From: a bacterium
GTDB taxonomy: Bacteria; JAHJDO01
NCBI GenBank assembly: GCA_030671985.1
Contig: DAOVHI010000015.1
Span: 1-15,517 of the forward strand
Direction: 5' to 3'
DNA length: 15,517 nt
Part shown: one piece after another, positions 1 through 7,913 of the stretch
Layout of the letters: the number at the start of each line of letters is the position of its first letter
Position numbering within the stretch: the stretch's first letter is position 1
Translations under genes and position numbers: made by a program
The notes under the pieces: model-generated
What the model was told of the DNA's origin: nothing
What the model saw: only the letters and a program-made list of their open reading frames with translations
Database searches by the model: none

Positions 1-1482
1 ATCATACATATTGATAATAGTAAACATTCTAACCAACACATGTTGTTCAGTTAAATATCCATTATTTAATGTCACATTAAGATTTCCATCCAGGTTCTTT
101 ATCATTTCATCTATCGAGCTGCCGGAGCTTCTTATATTTCCTTCACAGTTCAGAGTTCCACTAAATGTAAGATTTTTAACGCCAAATTTTGAAACCAGCT
201 TTTGGACGTCAATATTTTTTGTTTTATATGTCGAATCAAATTCAATGTTATGCGAAGAAGAAAAATCAAGTTTGCCTGACAGCTCAGCCTCTCCGTCCGC
301 AACTTCCAAATTCACTCCATTGATATGCAATATTCTGTCTTTTATATAGAGCGGCAGATGTGGAGCAATGATTTTTATGTCATCATATATACCCTTTTCT
401 ATTTCAACGCTTGTAACGTTATTTTCTAAGATAACTTTGCCTTTAAAATCAACAGGAATGGCAGAGGTTGAATCTTTGATTGAGACGTTAGCAGAAATGT
501 ACCTGTCAGGGAAACGATAATTAAGTAGATTAAGCATGCCGTTCACTAAAAAGCCATCGGAGTTTAAACTAAATTCTTTAATAGATATTTTTTCTCTGTT
601 CATTTCATAGTTATAATCTATTGCGCATTTCGTAACAGCGATGTCTTTCTCATATATGTCACGATAGGAAAGAGTTGTATTATTGAAAACAATTTTTCCG
701 GATGAATTGAAACTTCCTCGAAAAGTTCCGTTGTAGGTTCCGCAAACATCGACTGTGCCTGATAATGCCTCAAATGGCGCGTATCTCTCGTATATCCACC
801 GGAAATCTTCAAGTTTCAAAGACGAAATTCTGACGGATGATTCAATCTCCATATCCGCAATTTGGAACGATTCAGGTATATGTAATATCCTGCCTGAAGC
901 AGCGAGTTCCGTACGATTTTCTCCGGAAACAACATGCCCCTTTAAAGAAAAGGACGAAGGATTTGTCAGCGAAAAATCATTTAATATTAGACTAATATCT
1001 TCTATTGAAGATTTTGATGAAGCATTATAATAGCAAATAGTTCCGCCTTTCACTTCCAGCTTCTTTAAAGTGTTTTTCCAGATTTTAGGAGAATGGGTTT
1101 TTTTAAAAGCCGGTTTTTGCTCTGTCTGTCGAGAAGAAAACGGAAGTTTTATATCAATCCGAGGTTCTGCAATAATAATGCTGTCACAAACTAATTCTCT
1201 ATTTAATAACGGGCGTATTTTTATTTTTGCAAATACTGTTTTTGCGCGAAAAGTCTTTTTTGGATAACGTTCATTTAATATGCTTAGATCTTTGAGCTGA
1301 ATACTTGCCGTATGAAAATTGAATTTTATGGATGCTTTCTTTGCGCAGACCTTGCCTTTAGAAACTCTTTCAATGGTTTTCTCAATATACGAACCACCGA
1401 CTGTGCAAAGAAGCTTATAACCTAAAAAGACGCTAACGAAGATGATGAATAGAATGTAAACGATTTTTTTAAATCTTGACAT
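1..1482 (-). CDS. AsmA-like envelope protein (3' end outside window)
   Basis: An uninterrupted minus-strand frame of 494 codons starts with ATG at 1480-1482 and is still open at base 1, so the C-terminus is missing. It begins MSRFKKIVYILFIIFVSVFLGYK, which gives a short basic N-terminus and one membrane anchor at about residues 6-24; the rest should be periplasmic. The body is beta-rich and repetitive, with alternating short hydrophobic stretches. The last visible part (GTLNCEGNIRSSGSSIDEMI, then KNLDGNLNVTLNNGYLTEQ and VRMFTIINMYD) has the pattern of the conserved C-terminal domain of AsmA/DUF748/YhdP-type proteins. These are inner-membrane-anchored bridges implicated in phospholipid or glycolipid movement to the outer membrane. 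It starts 10 bp after the deacetylase stop, so it is the last visible gene of the leftward operon. No convincing ribosome binding site precedes it, so it may be translated by coupling. The family is fairly sure; the subfamily is not. Confidence 0.75.
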   Translation of the reverse strand, partial: MSRFKKIVYILFIIFVSVFLGYKLLCTVGGSYIEKTIERVSKGKVCAKKASIKFNFHTASIQLKDLSILNERYPKKTFRAKTVFAKIKIRPLLNRELVCDSIIIAEPRIDIKLPFSSRQTEQKPAFKKTHSPKIWKNTLKKLEVKGGTICYYNASSKSSIEDISLILNDFSLTNPSSFSLKGHVVSGENRTELAASGRILHIPESFQIADMEIESSVRISSLKLEDFRWIYERYAPFEALSGTVDVCGTYNGTFRGSFNSSGKIVFNNTTLSYRDIYEKDIAVTKCAIDYNYEMNREKISIKEFSLNSDGFLVNGMLNLLNYRFPDRYISANVSIKDSTSAIPVDFKGKVILENNVTSVEIEKGIYDDIKIIAPHLPLYIKDRILHINGVNLEVADGEAELSGKLDFSSSHNIEFDSTYKTKNIDVQKLVSKFGVKNLTFSGTLNCEGNIRSSGSSIDEMIKNLDGNLNVTLNNGYLTEQHVLVRMFTIINMYD

Positions 1483-1492
1483 TTGAAATTTT

Positions 1493-2212
1493 TTATTTAT
1501 TCATATACTTGAGCGTAATGGAGAAAACAAATTTCAATATATTTGTTTTCTTCTTTACAGGTATTCTTCGCAGTTCAAAGAGAGTTTCAGGCGTATGATT
1601 CATGCCTCTTTTTGTTGTGCATGCTCCTTTGTATCCGGCTTGAGCAAGAAAATTCTTTGTATTCTCATTGTAATCGCCGTATGGGTAGCAAAAATATTTT
1701 ACCGGTTGAGAGAGATTTTCCTCAATAATTTGTTTTGATTTTGTCATTTCGCTCCATGCCATTTCATCCGTTAACTTAGTCATGCGTTTATGAGAGCATG
1801 CGTGAGACTCGAAACTAAATCCAAATGCCAGCATCTTCTTTACTTCTTCCCATGACATAAATTTCTCAGATATTTTTTCTTTACTTTCATCAAAAGCCAT
1901 AGTTTTGCCAATGGCGTCTGTTGTTAAGAAAACCGTGCCTGTAAATCCCAGATTCTTCATAATTGGGAATGCATATGTATAATTATCGAGATAGCCGTCA
2001 TCGAAGGTTATAACAATAGGCTTTTGCTGGAATTTCTTTTCTCTCTTAGTACCTGCAACGACTTCATCAAGAGAAACAGGCATATAGTTCCATTTTTTAA
2101 GAAGCTTCATCTGCTTTTCAAAATTTTCAGGTGTTACGTACAAACACTGTTCAGTAGATTTGGGATTGGAATAATTGATTTTATGATAAAAAAGGATTGG
2201 TATTCTACTCAT
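1493..2212 (-). CDS. Polysaccharide deacetylase (NodB-type, CE4)
   Basis: A protein of 239 residues carrying the NodB homology domain. TFDDG at residues 69-73 supplies the catalytic and metal-binding aspartates, SHACSH at 136-141 supplies the two metal-binding histidines (H-x3-4-H motif), and CYPYGDY near residue 172 is the conserved strand with the active-site arginine/tyrosine region. Family members are metal-dependent enzymes that remove N- or O-acetyl groups from polysaccharides. There is no signal peptide, since the N-terminus MSRIPILFYHKINY enters the domain directly. It is therefore probably cytoplasmic or acts on a lipid-linked intermediate. The ATG at 2210-2212 is preceded by GGAGAA about 8 bases away. 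It lies 27 bp downstream of a glycosyltransferase gene in the same operon, which suggests it modifies the glycan built by its neighbours. The exact substrate cannot be read from sequence. Confidence 0.9.
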   Translation of the reverse strand: MSRIPILFYHKINYSNPKSTEQCLYVTPENFEKQMKLLKKWNYMPVSLDEVVAGTKREKKFQQKPIVITFDDGYLDNYTYAFPIMKNLGFTGTVFLTTDAIGKTMAFDESKEKISEKFMSWEEVKKMLAFGFSFESHACSHKRMTKLTDEMAWSEMTKSKQIIEENLSQPVKYFCYPYGDYNENTKNFLAQAGYKGACTTKRGMNHTPETLFELRRIPVKKKTNILKFVFSITLKYMNK

Positions 2213-2239
2213 AGACTATTTCTCCGTGTTATTCTTATT

Positions 2240-3289
2240 TCAGAACTTGTTTTTTAATATTTCCGCAAGCTTTTCTCCTGCAACATATATTGAGTATTTC
2301 TCTTCAACGGTCTTTCTTCCGTTTGCGGCTATTTGCTTTCTAAACTTAGTATTCTCAATTAAAATTCTAAGTTTAGTTTCCCATTCGTCAGAGGTTCTTG
2401 CCAGAAGCCCGTCTTTCCCGTCTTTTATAAAATAGTTATTTTCACCAACCTTACTGCACAGAGCGGTGATGCCTGTGGACATATACTCCAGAGCTTTGAG
2501 ACCGCATTTTCCGCTACTCCATTCATTATCCAGCAGAGGATACACTCCTACATCGAATGTTGTCAACTCCATGGGTATCTCGTCAGGTTCCATCCAATCA
2601 ATCATCTCAACTTTTAAATGACCGCATTTTCCGTAAGCTTCCTTTAATTTATGGCAATCCTTGGTGCCGATTATCTTAAATATAATATTATGACTTCTTG
2701 CGAGAGAGGTTAATGGCTTTTTCAACATTATAAGATCATCCTGATATGTTTTTCCATCCCCGACCCACCCTATTTTAAATTCAACTTTTTTCTCTTTATG
2801 CGCAGGCTTAAATTTATCCGTATCAATAGCTGTTGGCACAATGTAAACATTATCATTGTGTTTTTTAGCATACTCAGCCAGAAAGTGGCTTCCAACAATA
2901 ACAACATCCGATATTTTTAACATGCGATCCGTACGCTTCTTACGTCTTAGAAATATTGAGTCATCAAAATCAAAAACTACATTTATATTAAACAGCTTTT
3001 TATATATCCATAGAAATCTTATAAAATCCGACTGATAAACGGTTCTTTGAGCGTAAATAATGGTATTTTTGCGATTTTGGTTCAATTCTCTCATGGTCTT
3101 CATCGCTTCTCGGTATCGTCCAATGCATATATTCTTTTTAAGTATTAAACGCGACGGCATTATGGAAGTGGAAAATCCATGCTTTTTTAATTCTTCGGCG
3201 TAAAAAAAACATCTGTACCTTGTACTTGGTACGTTGTAATTGCCCTTTGGGAAAAATACAATTTTGCTAGGCTTTATTTTCTTTTTCAT
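2240..3289 (-). CDS. Glycosyltransferase, GT4-like (GT-B fold)
   Basis: A 349-residue protein. The N-terminal half carries PSTRYR at residues 21-26, a motif seen in a group of GT4-like enzymes with short N-terminal domains. The middle has VVIVGSHFLAEYAKKHN (acceptor domain edge) followed by KIGWVGDG, the start of the second Rossmann domain. Near the C-terminus WSSGKCGLKALEYMSTGI is the nucleotide-sugar-binding segment ending in the conserved glutamate of GT4 enzymes. It likely transfers a sugar from a nucleotide-sugar donor onto a growing cell-surface glycan at the cytoplasmic face. It overlaps the O-antigen-ligase gene by 23 bp, and its ATG is preceded by AGGAA inside that upstream gene, so the two are translationally linked. 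Donor and acceptor are not predictable. Confidence 0.85.
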   Translation of the reverse strand: MKKKIKPSKIVFFPKGNYNVPSTRYRCFFYAEELKKHGFSTSIMPSRLILKKNICIGRYREAMKTMRELNQNRKNTIIYAQRTVYQSDFIRFLWIYKKLFNINVVFDFDDSIFLRRKKRTDRMLKISDVVIVGSHFLAEYAKKHNDNVYIVPTAIDTDKFKPAHKEKKVEFKIGWVGDGKTYQDDLIMLKKPLTSLARSHNIIFKIIGTKDCHKLKEAYGKCGHLKVEMIDWMEPDEIPMELTTFDVGVYPLLDNEWSSGKCGLKALEYMSTGITALCSKVGENNYFIKDGKDGLLARTSDEWETKLRILIENTKFRKQIAANGRKTVEEKYSIYVAGEKLAEILKNKF

Positions 3290-4490
3290 TAATTCCTATT
3301 CCTATTGATAGAGCAATGTACAACCAAAACAAGAGTCCTATTCTATCTTCGTAAAAGTATCCGGAAATACTGCAAAGCAGAAATCCAATAATTGTCAGAA
3401 AAATTGTGAACAATATGTCCTTTTTAAAAGGGTCTTCTGTATGCGCATACGACTTATAAGTATATTTTATACATCTTACTAAAAGATACATAAAAATTAC
3501 AAGCCCAGCTATTCCTGTTTCTATAGGGATCTGCAAAAAAAGATTGTGCGCGTCTGACTGCTGGAAATTGCCATGAGGGTCGGTAATATAAAATTTATAT
3601 TCCGGATACGGATACATTCTTCTAAATATATCAGGCCCGTATCCAACACCCAGCACAGGATGCTTTTTTATGATCTGAAGACTGTTATGCCACAATGTCA
3701 GGCGTCCCGACGATGCTCGGTTAATACCTTCTTTGATCTCAAATGTAAATTTCACCCTTTCAGTAACCGGACCATAAAAAAGAACCAAAAGCGCTAACGC
3801 CGCCAAAAAGACCGTTAATATCTTCTTGCTCTTTCTGAATAGCAATATTAGAAGAATAACAAATAGTATTATCCATGGCCCGCGGGTAAAAGTCAGTACT
3901 AATAATATACCCGTCAAAAGAGCGGATAAAATCAAAACCGATTTTGTGTATTTGTTTTTAGCGTGAAAAAACATTGTTAAGATTAGCGGGATAACAAGCA
4001 TACAGTACACTGCCGAACGGCTATAGCTGTCAAATGTGCCAGTAGCTCTTCCGTACTCTGTTAATGTGTTATCGAGGTAGCCATATATGCCGTATATCGA
4101 AAAGACGCAGGCTGAAACAACTAATATGCACGCTATTCTCAGTATCTGTTTATTGGTTTTTATATTATTGACTACGACGAAAAACAGAATGATTTGTTTC
4201 AAAAACTGTGATCTAAATTCATAGAAACTATACGCTGGAGATATAGAACCGATTGAGGCTAACACAACAATAATTCCCCAATACATAATGGGAATATTCA
4301 GGGGTGTTTTCACAAAATGCGTGTCGGGAACATATCTCAGTTTTACTATCCATGCAATGAGCGGGAGAAGAAGAGCGGCTGTTTCAACAGATGCAGTATG
4401 TCTAAACGGTATAATAAAAATCACAAGAAGTATGCCGTATTCAATAATTCTGTCACATATAATGGAGATTTTGTGAGTATTCGCTCTCAT
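3267..4490 (-). CDS. O-antigen ligase / polymerase (WaaL/Wzy_C family)
   Basis: A polytopic inner-membrane protein with about ten or more hydrophobic segments. The Wzy_C hallmark region is present: LTFTRGPW with the conserved arginine in the membrane core, then a large periplasmic loop with KKHPVLGVGYGP and SDAHNLFLQIPIETGIAGL, whose histidine matches the conserved loop histidine of the family. Such proteins transfer a lipid-linked glycan to an acceptor or polymerise repeat units. The frame is open from a start at 4514, but the ATG at 4488-4490 is preferred. It gives a 407-residue protein beginning MRANTHKIS and an ATGA overlap with the stop of the upstream GT9 gene, the same arrangement seen in the divergent operon. 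The longer version would add only eight residues. Ligase and polymerase activities cannot be separated by eye. Confidence 0.85.
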   Translation of the reverse strand: MRANTHKISIICDRIIEYGILLVIFIIPFRHTASVETAALLLPLIAWIVKLRYVPDTHFVKTPLNIPIMYWGIIVVLASIGSISPAYSFYEFRSQFLKQIILFFVVVNNIKTNKQILRIACILVVSACVFSIYGIYGYLDNTLTEYGRATGTFDSYSRSAVYCMLVIPLILTMFFHAKNKYTKSVLILSALLTGILLVLTFTRGPWIILFVILLILLFRKSKKILTVFLAALALLVLFYGPVTERVKFTFEIKEGINRASSGRLTLWHNSLQIIKKHPVLGVGYGPDIFRRMYPYPEYKFYITDPHGNFQQSDAHNLFLQIPIETGIAGLVIFMYLLVRCIKYTYKSYAHTEDPFKKDILFTIFLTIIGFLLCSISGYFYEDRIGLLFWLYIALSIGIGINEKENKA

Positions 4491-5509
4491 CTCGGTCCGA
4501 GCAGTTCTATACATGCTTCAAAAACCTCGTCCACAGATATATCTTTCATGCAGTCAATTTTAGCACATTTTCTCTTCCAGCACGAAATACACGGTATATC
4601 TTTTTGAATAATAATATTCTTTGTTCCATACGGGCCATTTCTTTCAGGATCCGACGGACCATACAGCCCGACAACAGGAACCTCTAATGCAGCCGCAAGA
4701 TGTGTTGGACCTGTGTCGGAACCAACAAAAAGATCACAGCTCTTAATTGTTGCCGCAAGCTGCTTTATAGTAGATTGAGGCATTATGGCAATACTGTTGT
4801 TCGTATCGTTTTTTATATTTTTCATTAACCCTTTTTCTTGGGGACCCCATGACATAATTACTTTTGCGTTAAGATTGCTGTATTTTGTTAATTTATCTGC
4901 AAGACGCAAAAAGTTTTCAGCCGGCCAGCACTTTGTCGGCCATCCGGCGCCGGGGTTTAGCATAATGATTTTATCTCTCTCAGGAACTAGTTTTTTTAAC
5001 ACGAAAAACTCTTTTGCGAAGCGCAAATCCTGTGCGGACATATGGATCTTAAAATCATACACATATTCAGATATACCCATCGATTCAAGCAGGCTCAGGT
5101 TTTTATCCACTACATGAACAGCCTTTTGAGGCGGGGTTATTCTTTGATTAGAAAACATGCAGCTCAATTCACGGCTGTTAATCCTGCTGAATCCGATTCT
5201 ATGACTCGCCTTGCTGAAATAAGCTAAAATTCCGCTCCTGAACAATCCCTGAAGATCCAGCGCAACGTCAAAATCCCTTTTACGCAATGTTTTGATCAAT
5301 TGCAAAAAACTATTGTCATCAAATGGAATGATATCTGTTAGATCAGGATTATCTGTCAGTAGATCAGAAAACTTGTTTTTGACAATCCATGCAACTTCCG
5401 CCTCAGGATAGTGCTTTTTCAACGTTGTAAGCACCGGCAGGGCATGAATAACATCGCCCATCGAAGAGGGCTTAATGATTAAGATTTTATGAGGGTTTAT
5501 GAATAGCAC
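4487..5509 (-). CDS. Glycosyltransferase family 9 (heptosyltransferase-like)
   Basis: A 340-residue GT-B enzyme typical of LPS core heptosyltransferases. ILIIKPSSMGDVIHALP at residues 9-25 is the N-terminal acceptor-domain signature and is close to WaaC/RfaC. NPGAGWPTKCWP at 185-196 opens the donor domain, and GSDTGPTHLAAALEVPVVGL with YGPSDP (263-288) is the donor-binding loop. A C-terminal cysteine cluster C-x2-C-x4-C-x4-C (residues 307-320) follows, a feature found in part of this family. It probably adds a heptose or related sugar to the lipid A-core. Translation begins at GTG (5507-5509); no in-frame ATG lies before the signature. It is 11 bp from the pilin stop. It cannot be decided whether it is a true WaaC orthologue. 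Confidence 0.9.
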   Translation of the reverse strand: MLFINPHKILIIKPSSMGDVIHALPVLTTLKKHYPEAEVAWIVKNKFSDLLTDNPDLTDIIPFDDNSFLQLIKTLRKRDFDVALDLQGLFRSGILAYFSKASHRIGFSRINSRELSCMFSNQRITPPQKAVHVVDKNLSLLESMGISEYVYDFKIHMSAQDLRFAKEFFVLKKLVPERDKIIMLNPGAGWPTKCWPAENFLRLADKLTKYSNLNAKVIMSWGPQEKGLMKNIKNDTNNSIAIMPQSTIKQLAATIKSCDLFVGSDTGPTHLAAALEVPVVGLYGPSDPERNGPYGTKNIIIQKDIPCISCWKRKCAKIDCMKDISVDEVFEACIELLGPR

Positions 5510-5520
5510 AATGCGACTTT

Positions 5521-6042
5521 TTACGGCCCACTTAAATATATATTGCCGGTATCAGCGTCATGTTTTGCAGAATATTCGGGCCCGATAATCTCGCCAGCGG
5601 GATTCACAAAGTCGTTATACAGTGGATCAGGACTGCTAGCTCCTGTAATCTCTTTGTCCGGCCCAACACTAAAAAGCACCCACGCTGTTGCTGTATCATC
5701 ATTTCCTGCCCCATCCACTTCGTCATTACAATAATATTGATAGGGATTACTGGAATCAAAAGGATCTGTTGGAACGCTGCTCATATAGCGTTGTGTGTCC
5801 TCCCTTAACTTGGCCAGTGCATCAGTATCTCTGTTCGTCGGATAAGTGGAGTGATCTGAATAGTAATGTTCTATGGAAATTCTGATATTCAGCATCTCAG
5901 CCCTTGCCTTTGCAACCCTTGCTCTTATCCGCGCCCTTCCTAACGCCGGAAGCAGCATGCCTGCGAGCAATGCTATTATCGCAATTACAACAAGCATCTC
6001 CATGAGCGTAAAACCGCTTCTCCTACTAAAGAACTTTATCAT
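5521..6042 (-). CDS. Type II secretion pseudopilin, GspG-like
   Basis: A 173-residue prepilin. A short basic leader MIKFFSRRSG ends in the glycine recognised by prepilin peptidase; the mature protein would begin FTLMEML with the conserved glutamate at +5 (residue 15), followed by a hydrophobic helix to about residue 34. The C-terminal part resembles the T2SS-G fold: a helix with RISIEHYYSDHSTYPTN, then VPTDPFDSSNPYQYY and WVLFSVGPDKE. It could be a secretion pseudopilin or a minor pilin; no other secretion or pilus gene is visible here. Its ATG has the best ribosome binding site of the window (AAAGGAGGGAG at 6049-6059), and it is the first gene after the promoter at 6071-6100, so it heads the glycan operon. 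Confidence 0.88.
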   Translation of the reverse strand: MIKFFSRRSGFTLMEMLVVIAIIALLAGMLLPALGRARIRARVAKARAEMLNIRISIEHYYSDHSTYPTNRDTDALAKLREDTQRYMSSVPTDPFDSSNPYQYYCNDEVDGAGNDDTATAWVLFSVGPDKEITGASSPDPLYNDFVNPAGEIIGPEYSAKHDADTGNIYLSGP

Positions 6043-6070
6043 ATCAACTCCCTCCTTTAGTTATGTCTGA

Positions 6071-6100
6071 AGTATACCAAATAATCGGGTTGAACTTCAA
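6071..6100 (-). promoter_or_regulatory. Sigma-70-like promoter of the leftward operon
   Basis: On the minus strand, TTGAAG (6095-6100) and TATACT (6071-6076) are separated by 18 bp. Transcription should start near 6064, just ahead of the AAAGGAGGGAG ribosome binding site of the pilin gene. The -35 half lies in a perfect 11-bp palindrome (TTGAACTTCAA on the plus strand, 6090-6100), a possible operator. Confidence 0.65.
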
Positions 6101-6159
6101 GACAAATCAATTCTTTAGGAAACTCCAGTAAAAAACCGCATGATATATTATGGAATATT

Positions 6160-6168
6160 TGCTATCAT
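6160..6168 (+). promoter_or_regulatory. Extended -10 promoter of the rightward operon
   Basis: TGCTATCAT at 6160-6168 matches the extended -10 form TGnTATnAT. No good -35 hexamer is seen, which is usual for this class. The start site would fall at about 6175, within a few bases of the ATG at 6178, and no ribosome binding site exists in between. The mRNA would be leaderless or nearly so. Confidence 0.45.
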
Positions 6169-6177
6169 AAATTAATT

Positions 6178-7239
6178 ATGGATATCTCGAAATTTAAGAA
6201 TATTTTAGTAGTAGATCTCTTGCGAATAGGAGATACGGTTGTAACATTCCCCGCGATAAGAGCGGTGAGAGAAAACCTGCCTGATGCGCATATAACTTTG
6301 GTTGCCTCTACCGGTCTCAAATCACTGATTGAAGGGCAAGAGCTTGCTGATAATATTGCGTATTTTGACTGCGAGATAAATGAGAGGAATTTATTTTCAA
6401 TATGGAGGTTTGCTAAGAGATTGCCAATTCAGGGCTACGATCTTGCAATAGTTCTGGATACAAGGCTTACCAGTAACCTTATAGCATTTTGGTCTAGGAC
6501 AAAGAGGCGTATAGGTTATAATTATCGTCACAGAGGCTTCTTATTGACAGACAAGGTGAAAGCGCCTCTTTACTGGAACAGACCCATGCGTGAATACAAG
6601 AACACAACAAAGGTGTCCCATGAAGTAGATAGTTGGCTAAAACTGATAGAGATGGCAGGATTTCCTGTTAAAGAGCGGCGGCCATATATCGGAGAATCGC
6701 ATAAAAACCAGAAGTGGTGTGAGCGTTTTCTGGAAGAACACAACGTAGTCCAAACAGATACTCTTGTGTGTATGCATCCGGGAAGTAATATCTCTTATCG
6801 GTGGAACGCAGATAGATTTGCGCAAGTCGGTGATTTTATAATAGAAAAGCTCAAAGCGAAAGTCTGTATATCAGGAGGTCCCGATGACACTGATTTAATA
6901 AGAGAAATAGAAAACAATATGCACGCTAAACCGGTAATCTCGGATTGCAGAATGAGTCTTGGCCAGTATGCAGAACTTCTGAGAAGAGCGGAGCTTTTGG
7001 TAAGTATTGACACGTCCGCAACTCATATTGCTTCTGCGGTTAATACTCCTGTCATTGCTTTATTCGGCCCCGGCGATCCCGGAATATGGCGGCCGTATGG
7101 AGCCGAGCATATAGTTATACAAAAAAACGACGCCTTGTGTGTAGGATGCAAGAAACCTGTTTGCAAGCAGGACAAACACTATTGTATGAATGCAATAACT
7201 GTTGAGGAAGTATGCAAAACCATAGAAAACAAGTTATGA
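6178..7239 (+). CDS. Glycosyltransferase family 9 (heptosyltransferase-like)
   Basis: A second, divergent GT9 enzyme of 353 residues. NILVVDLLRIGDTVVTFPAI (residues 8-27) is the acceptor-domain signature, MHPGSNISYRWN opens the donor domain, and SIDTSATHIASAVNTPVIAL with FGPGDP (about 276-301) is the donor loop. Here the usual TGP-(S/T)-H reads TSATH, a variant also seen in natural members. A C-terminal cysteine cluster C-x2-C-x4-C-x6-C matches the one in the other GT9 protein. It is probably a heptosyltransferase II-type or related core glycosyltransferase acting with the divergent operon. The ATG at 6178 has no Shine-Dalgarno sequence; the closely placed extended -10 element suggests leaderless translation. 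It is the first gene of an operon continuing into radC by an ATGA overlap. Confidence 0.88.
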   Translation: MDISKFKNILVVDLLRIGDTVVTFPAIRAVRENLPDAHITLVASTGLKSLIEGQELADNIAYFDCEINERNLFSIWRFAKRLPIQGYDLAIVLDTRLTSNLIAFWSRTKRRIGYNYRHRGFLLTDKVKAPLYWNRPMREYKNTTKVSHEVDSWLKLIEMAGFPVKERRPYIGESHKNQKWCERFLEEHNVVQTDTLVCMHPGSNISYRWNADRFAQVGDFIIEKLKAKVCISGGPDDTDLIREIENNMHAKPVISDCRMSLGQYAELLRRAELLVSIDTSATHIASAVNTPVIALFGPGDPGIWRPYGAEHIVIQKNDALCVGCKKPVCKQDKHYCMNAITVEEVCKTIENKL

Positions 7240-7913
7240 AATCCGATTATCTGAATCACAGACAGAGAATTAGAAAAAAGTATCTAAAGAGCGGATTGGA
7301 TAATTGGCATGACTACGAAATTCTTGAGTTGATGCTCACTTATGCAATACCTCGCAAGGATACAAAACCAATCGCTAAAGCATTGCTCAAAAAATTCAAA
7401 AGCATTAGGGGGGTATTTGATGCGGAAATAGAAGCGCTAAATACAATAAAGGGAATAGGCGCAAATGCAGGTATCCTTATCAACCTGTTTAAAGAGGTTG
7501 TTTCTTTATATCTGCTGCAAGATCTTCTGGAACAAGAAAATGCAATATCTTCACCAAAAGCGGTTTATAATTATCTGCAGGCTTCATTAAGGGGAGCCAA
7601 AGATGAGATATTTAAGGTTATTTTTCTTAATACTGCTAACAGACCTGTTAAAGCAGAAACGATACACGTCGGTACAGTAAATAAAGCTGTGATTTATCCA
7701 CGCAAGGTAGTGGAATATGCTTTAAAGAACAAAGCAACATCTGTCATTCTTGCGCACAATCATCCGGGAGGAGGTCTTACGCCGTCAGAGGAAGATAAGA
7801 ACATAACGCAGGTATTGATCAAAGCGCTTGGTACCGTGGATGTTAATGTGCTGGATCACATTATCATAGGGTTTGAAGGCTATTTCAGCTTTAAGGAACA
7901 TGGATTAATATGA
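7236..7913 (+). CDS. radC: RadC family JAB/MPN-domain protein
   Basis: A protein of 225 residues from the preferred ATG at 7236-7238. The N-terminal part is a helix-hairpin-helix-like region (YEILELMLTYAIPRKDTKPIAKAL, then LNTIKGIGANAG). The C-terminal RadC domain carries the JAMM metal motif HNHPGG...SEED, with H174, H176 and D187 in the H-x-H-x10-D spacing and a candidate catalytic glutamate at 124. It is a predicted zinc-dependent protein; the old role in radiation repair is not well supported for the family and the true substrate is unknown. An upstream in-frame ATG at 7212 would add eight residues, but the start at 7236 overlaps the GT9 stop by ATGA, matching the junction with the next gene. 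Finding it coupled between two glycosyltransferases is unusual. Confidence 0.92.
   Translation: MKSDYLNHRQRIRKKYLKSGLDNWHDYEILELMLTYAIPRKDTKPIAKALLKKFKSIRGVFDAEIEALNTIKGIGANAGILINLFKEVVSLYLLQDLLEQENAISSPKAVYNYLQASLRGAKDEIFKVIFLNTANRPVKAETIHVGTVNKAVIYPRKVVEYALKNKATSVILAHNHPGGGLTPSEEDKNITQVLIKALGTVDVNVLDHIIIGFEGYFSFKEHGLI

Noticed and set aside
755-1030. Plus-strand open frame of 91 codons
   Set aside because: It lies antisense to the continuous AsmA-like frame, has no recognisable domain and no ribosome binding site.
3573-3797. Plus-strand open frame of 74 codons
   Set aside because: Antisense to the well-supported O-antigen-ligase gene and without domain features.
4491-4514. Upstream start for the O-antigen-ligase-like protein
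   Set aside because: It adds eight residues without family support and has a long overlap; the ATG at 4490 gives the ATGA junction used elsewhere in these operons.
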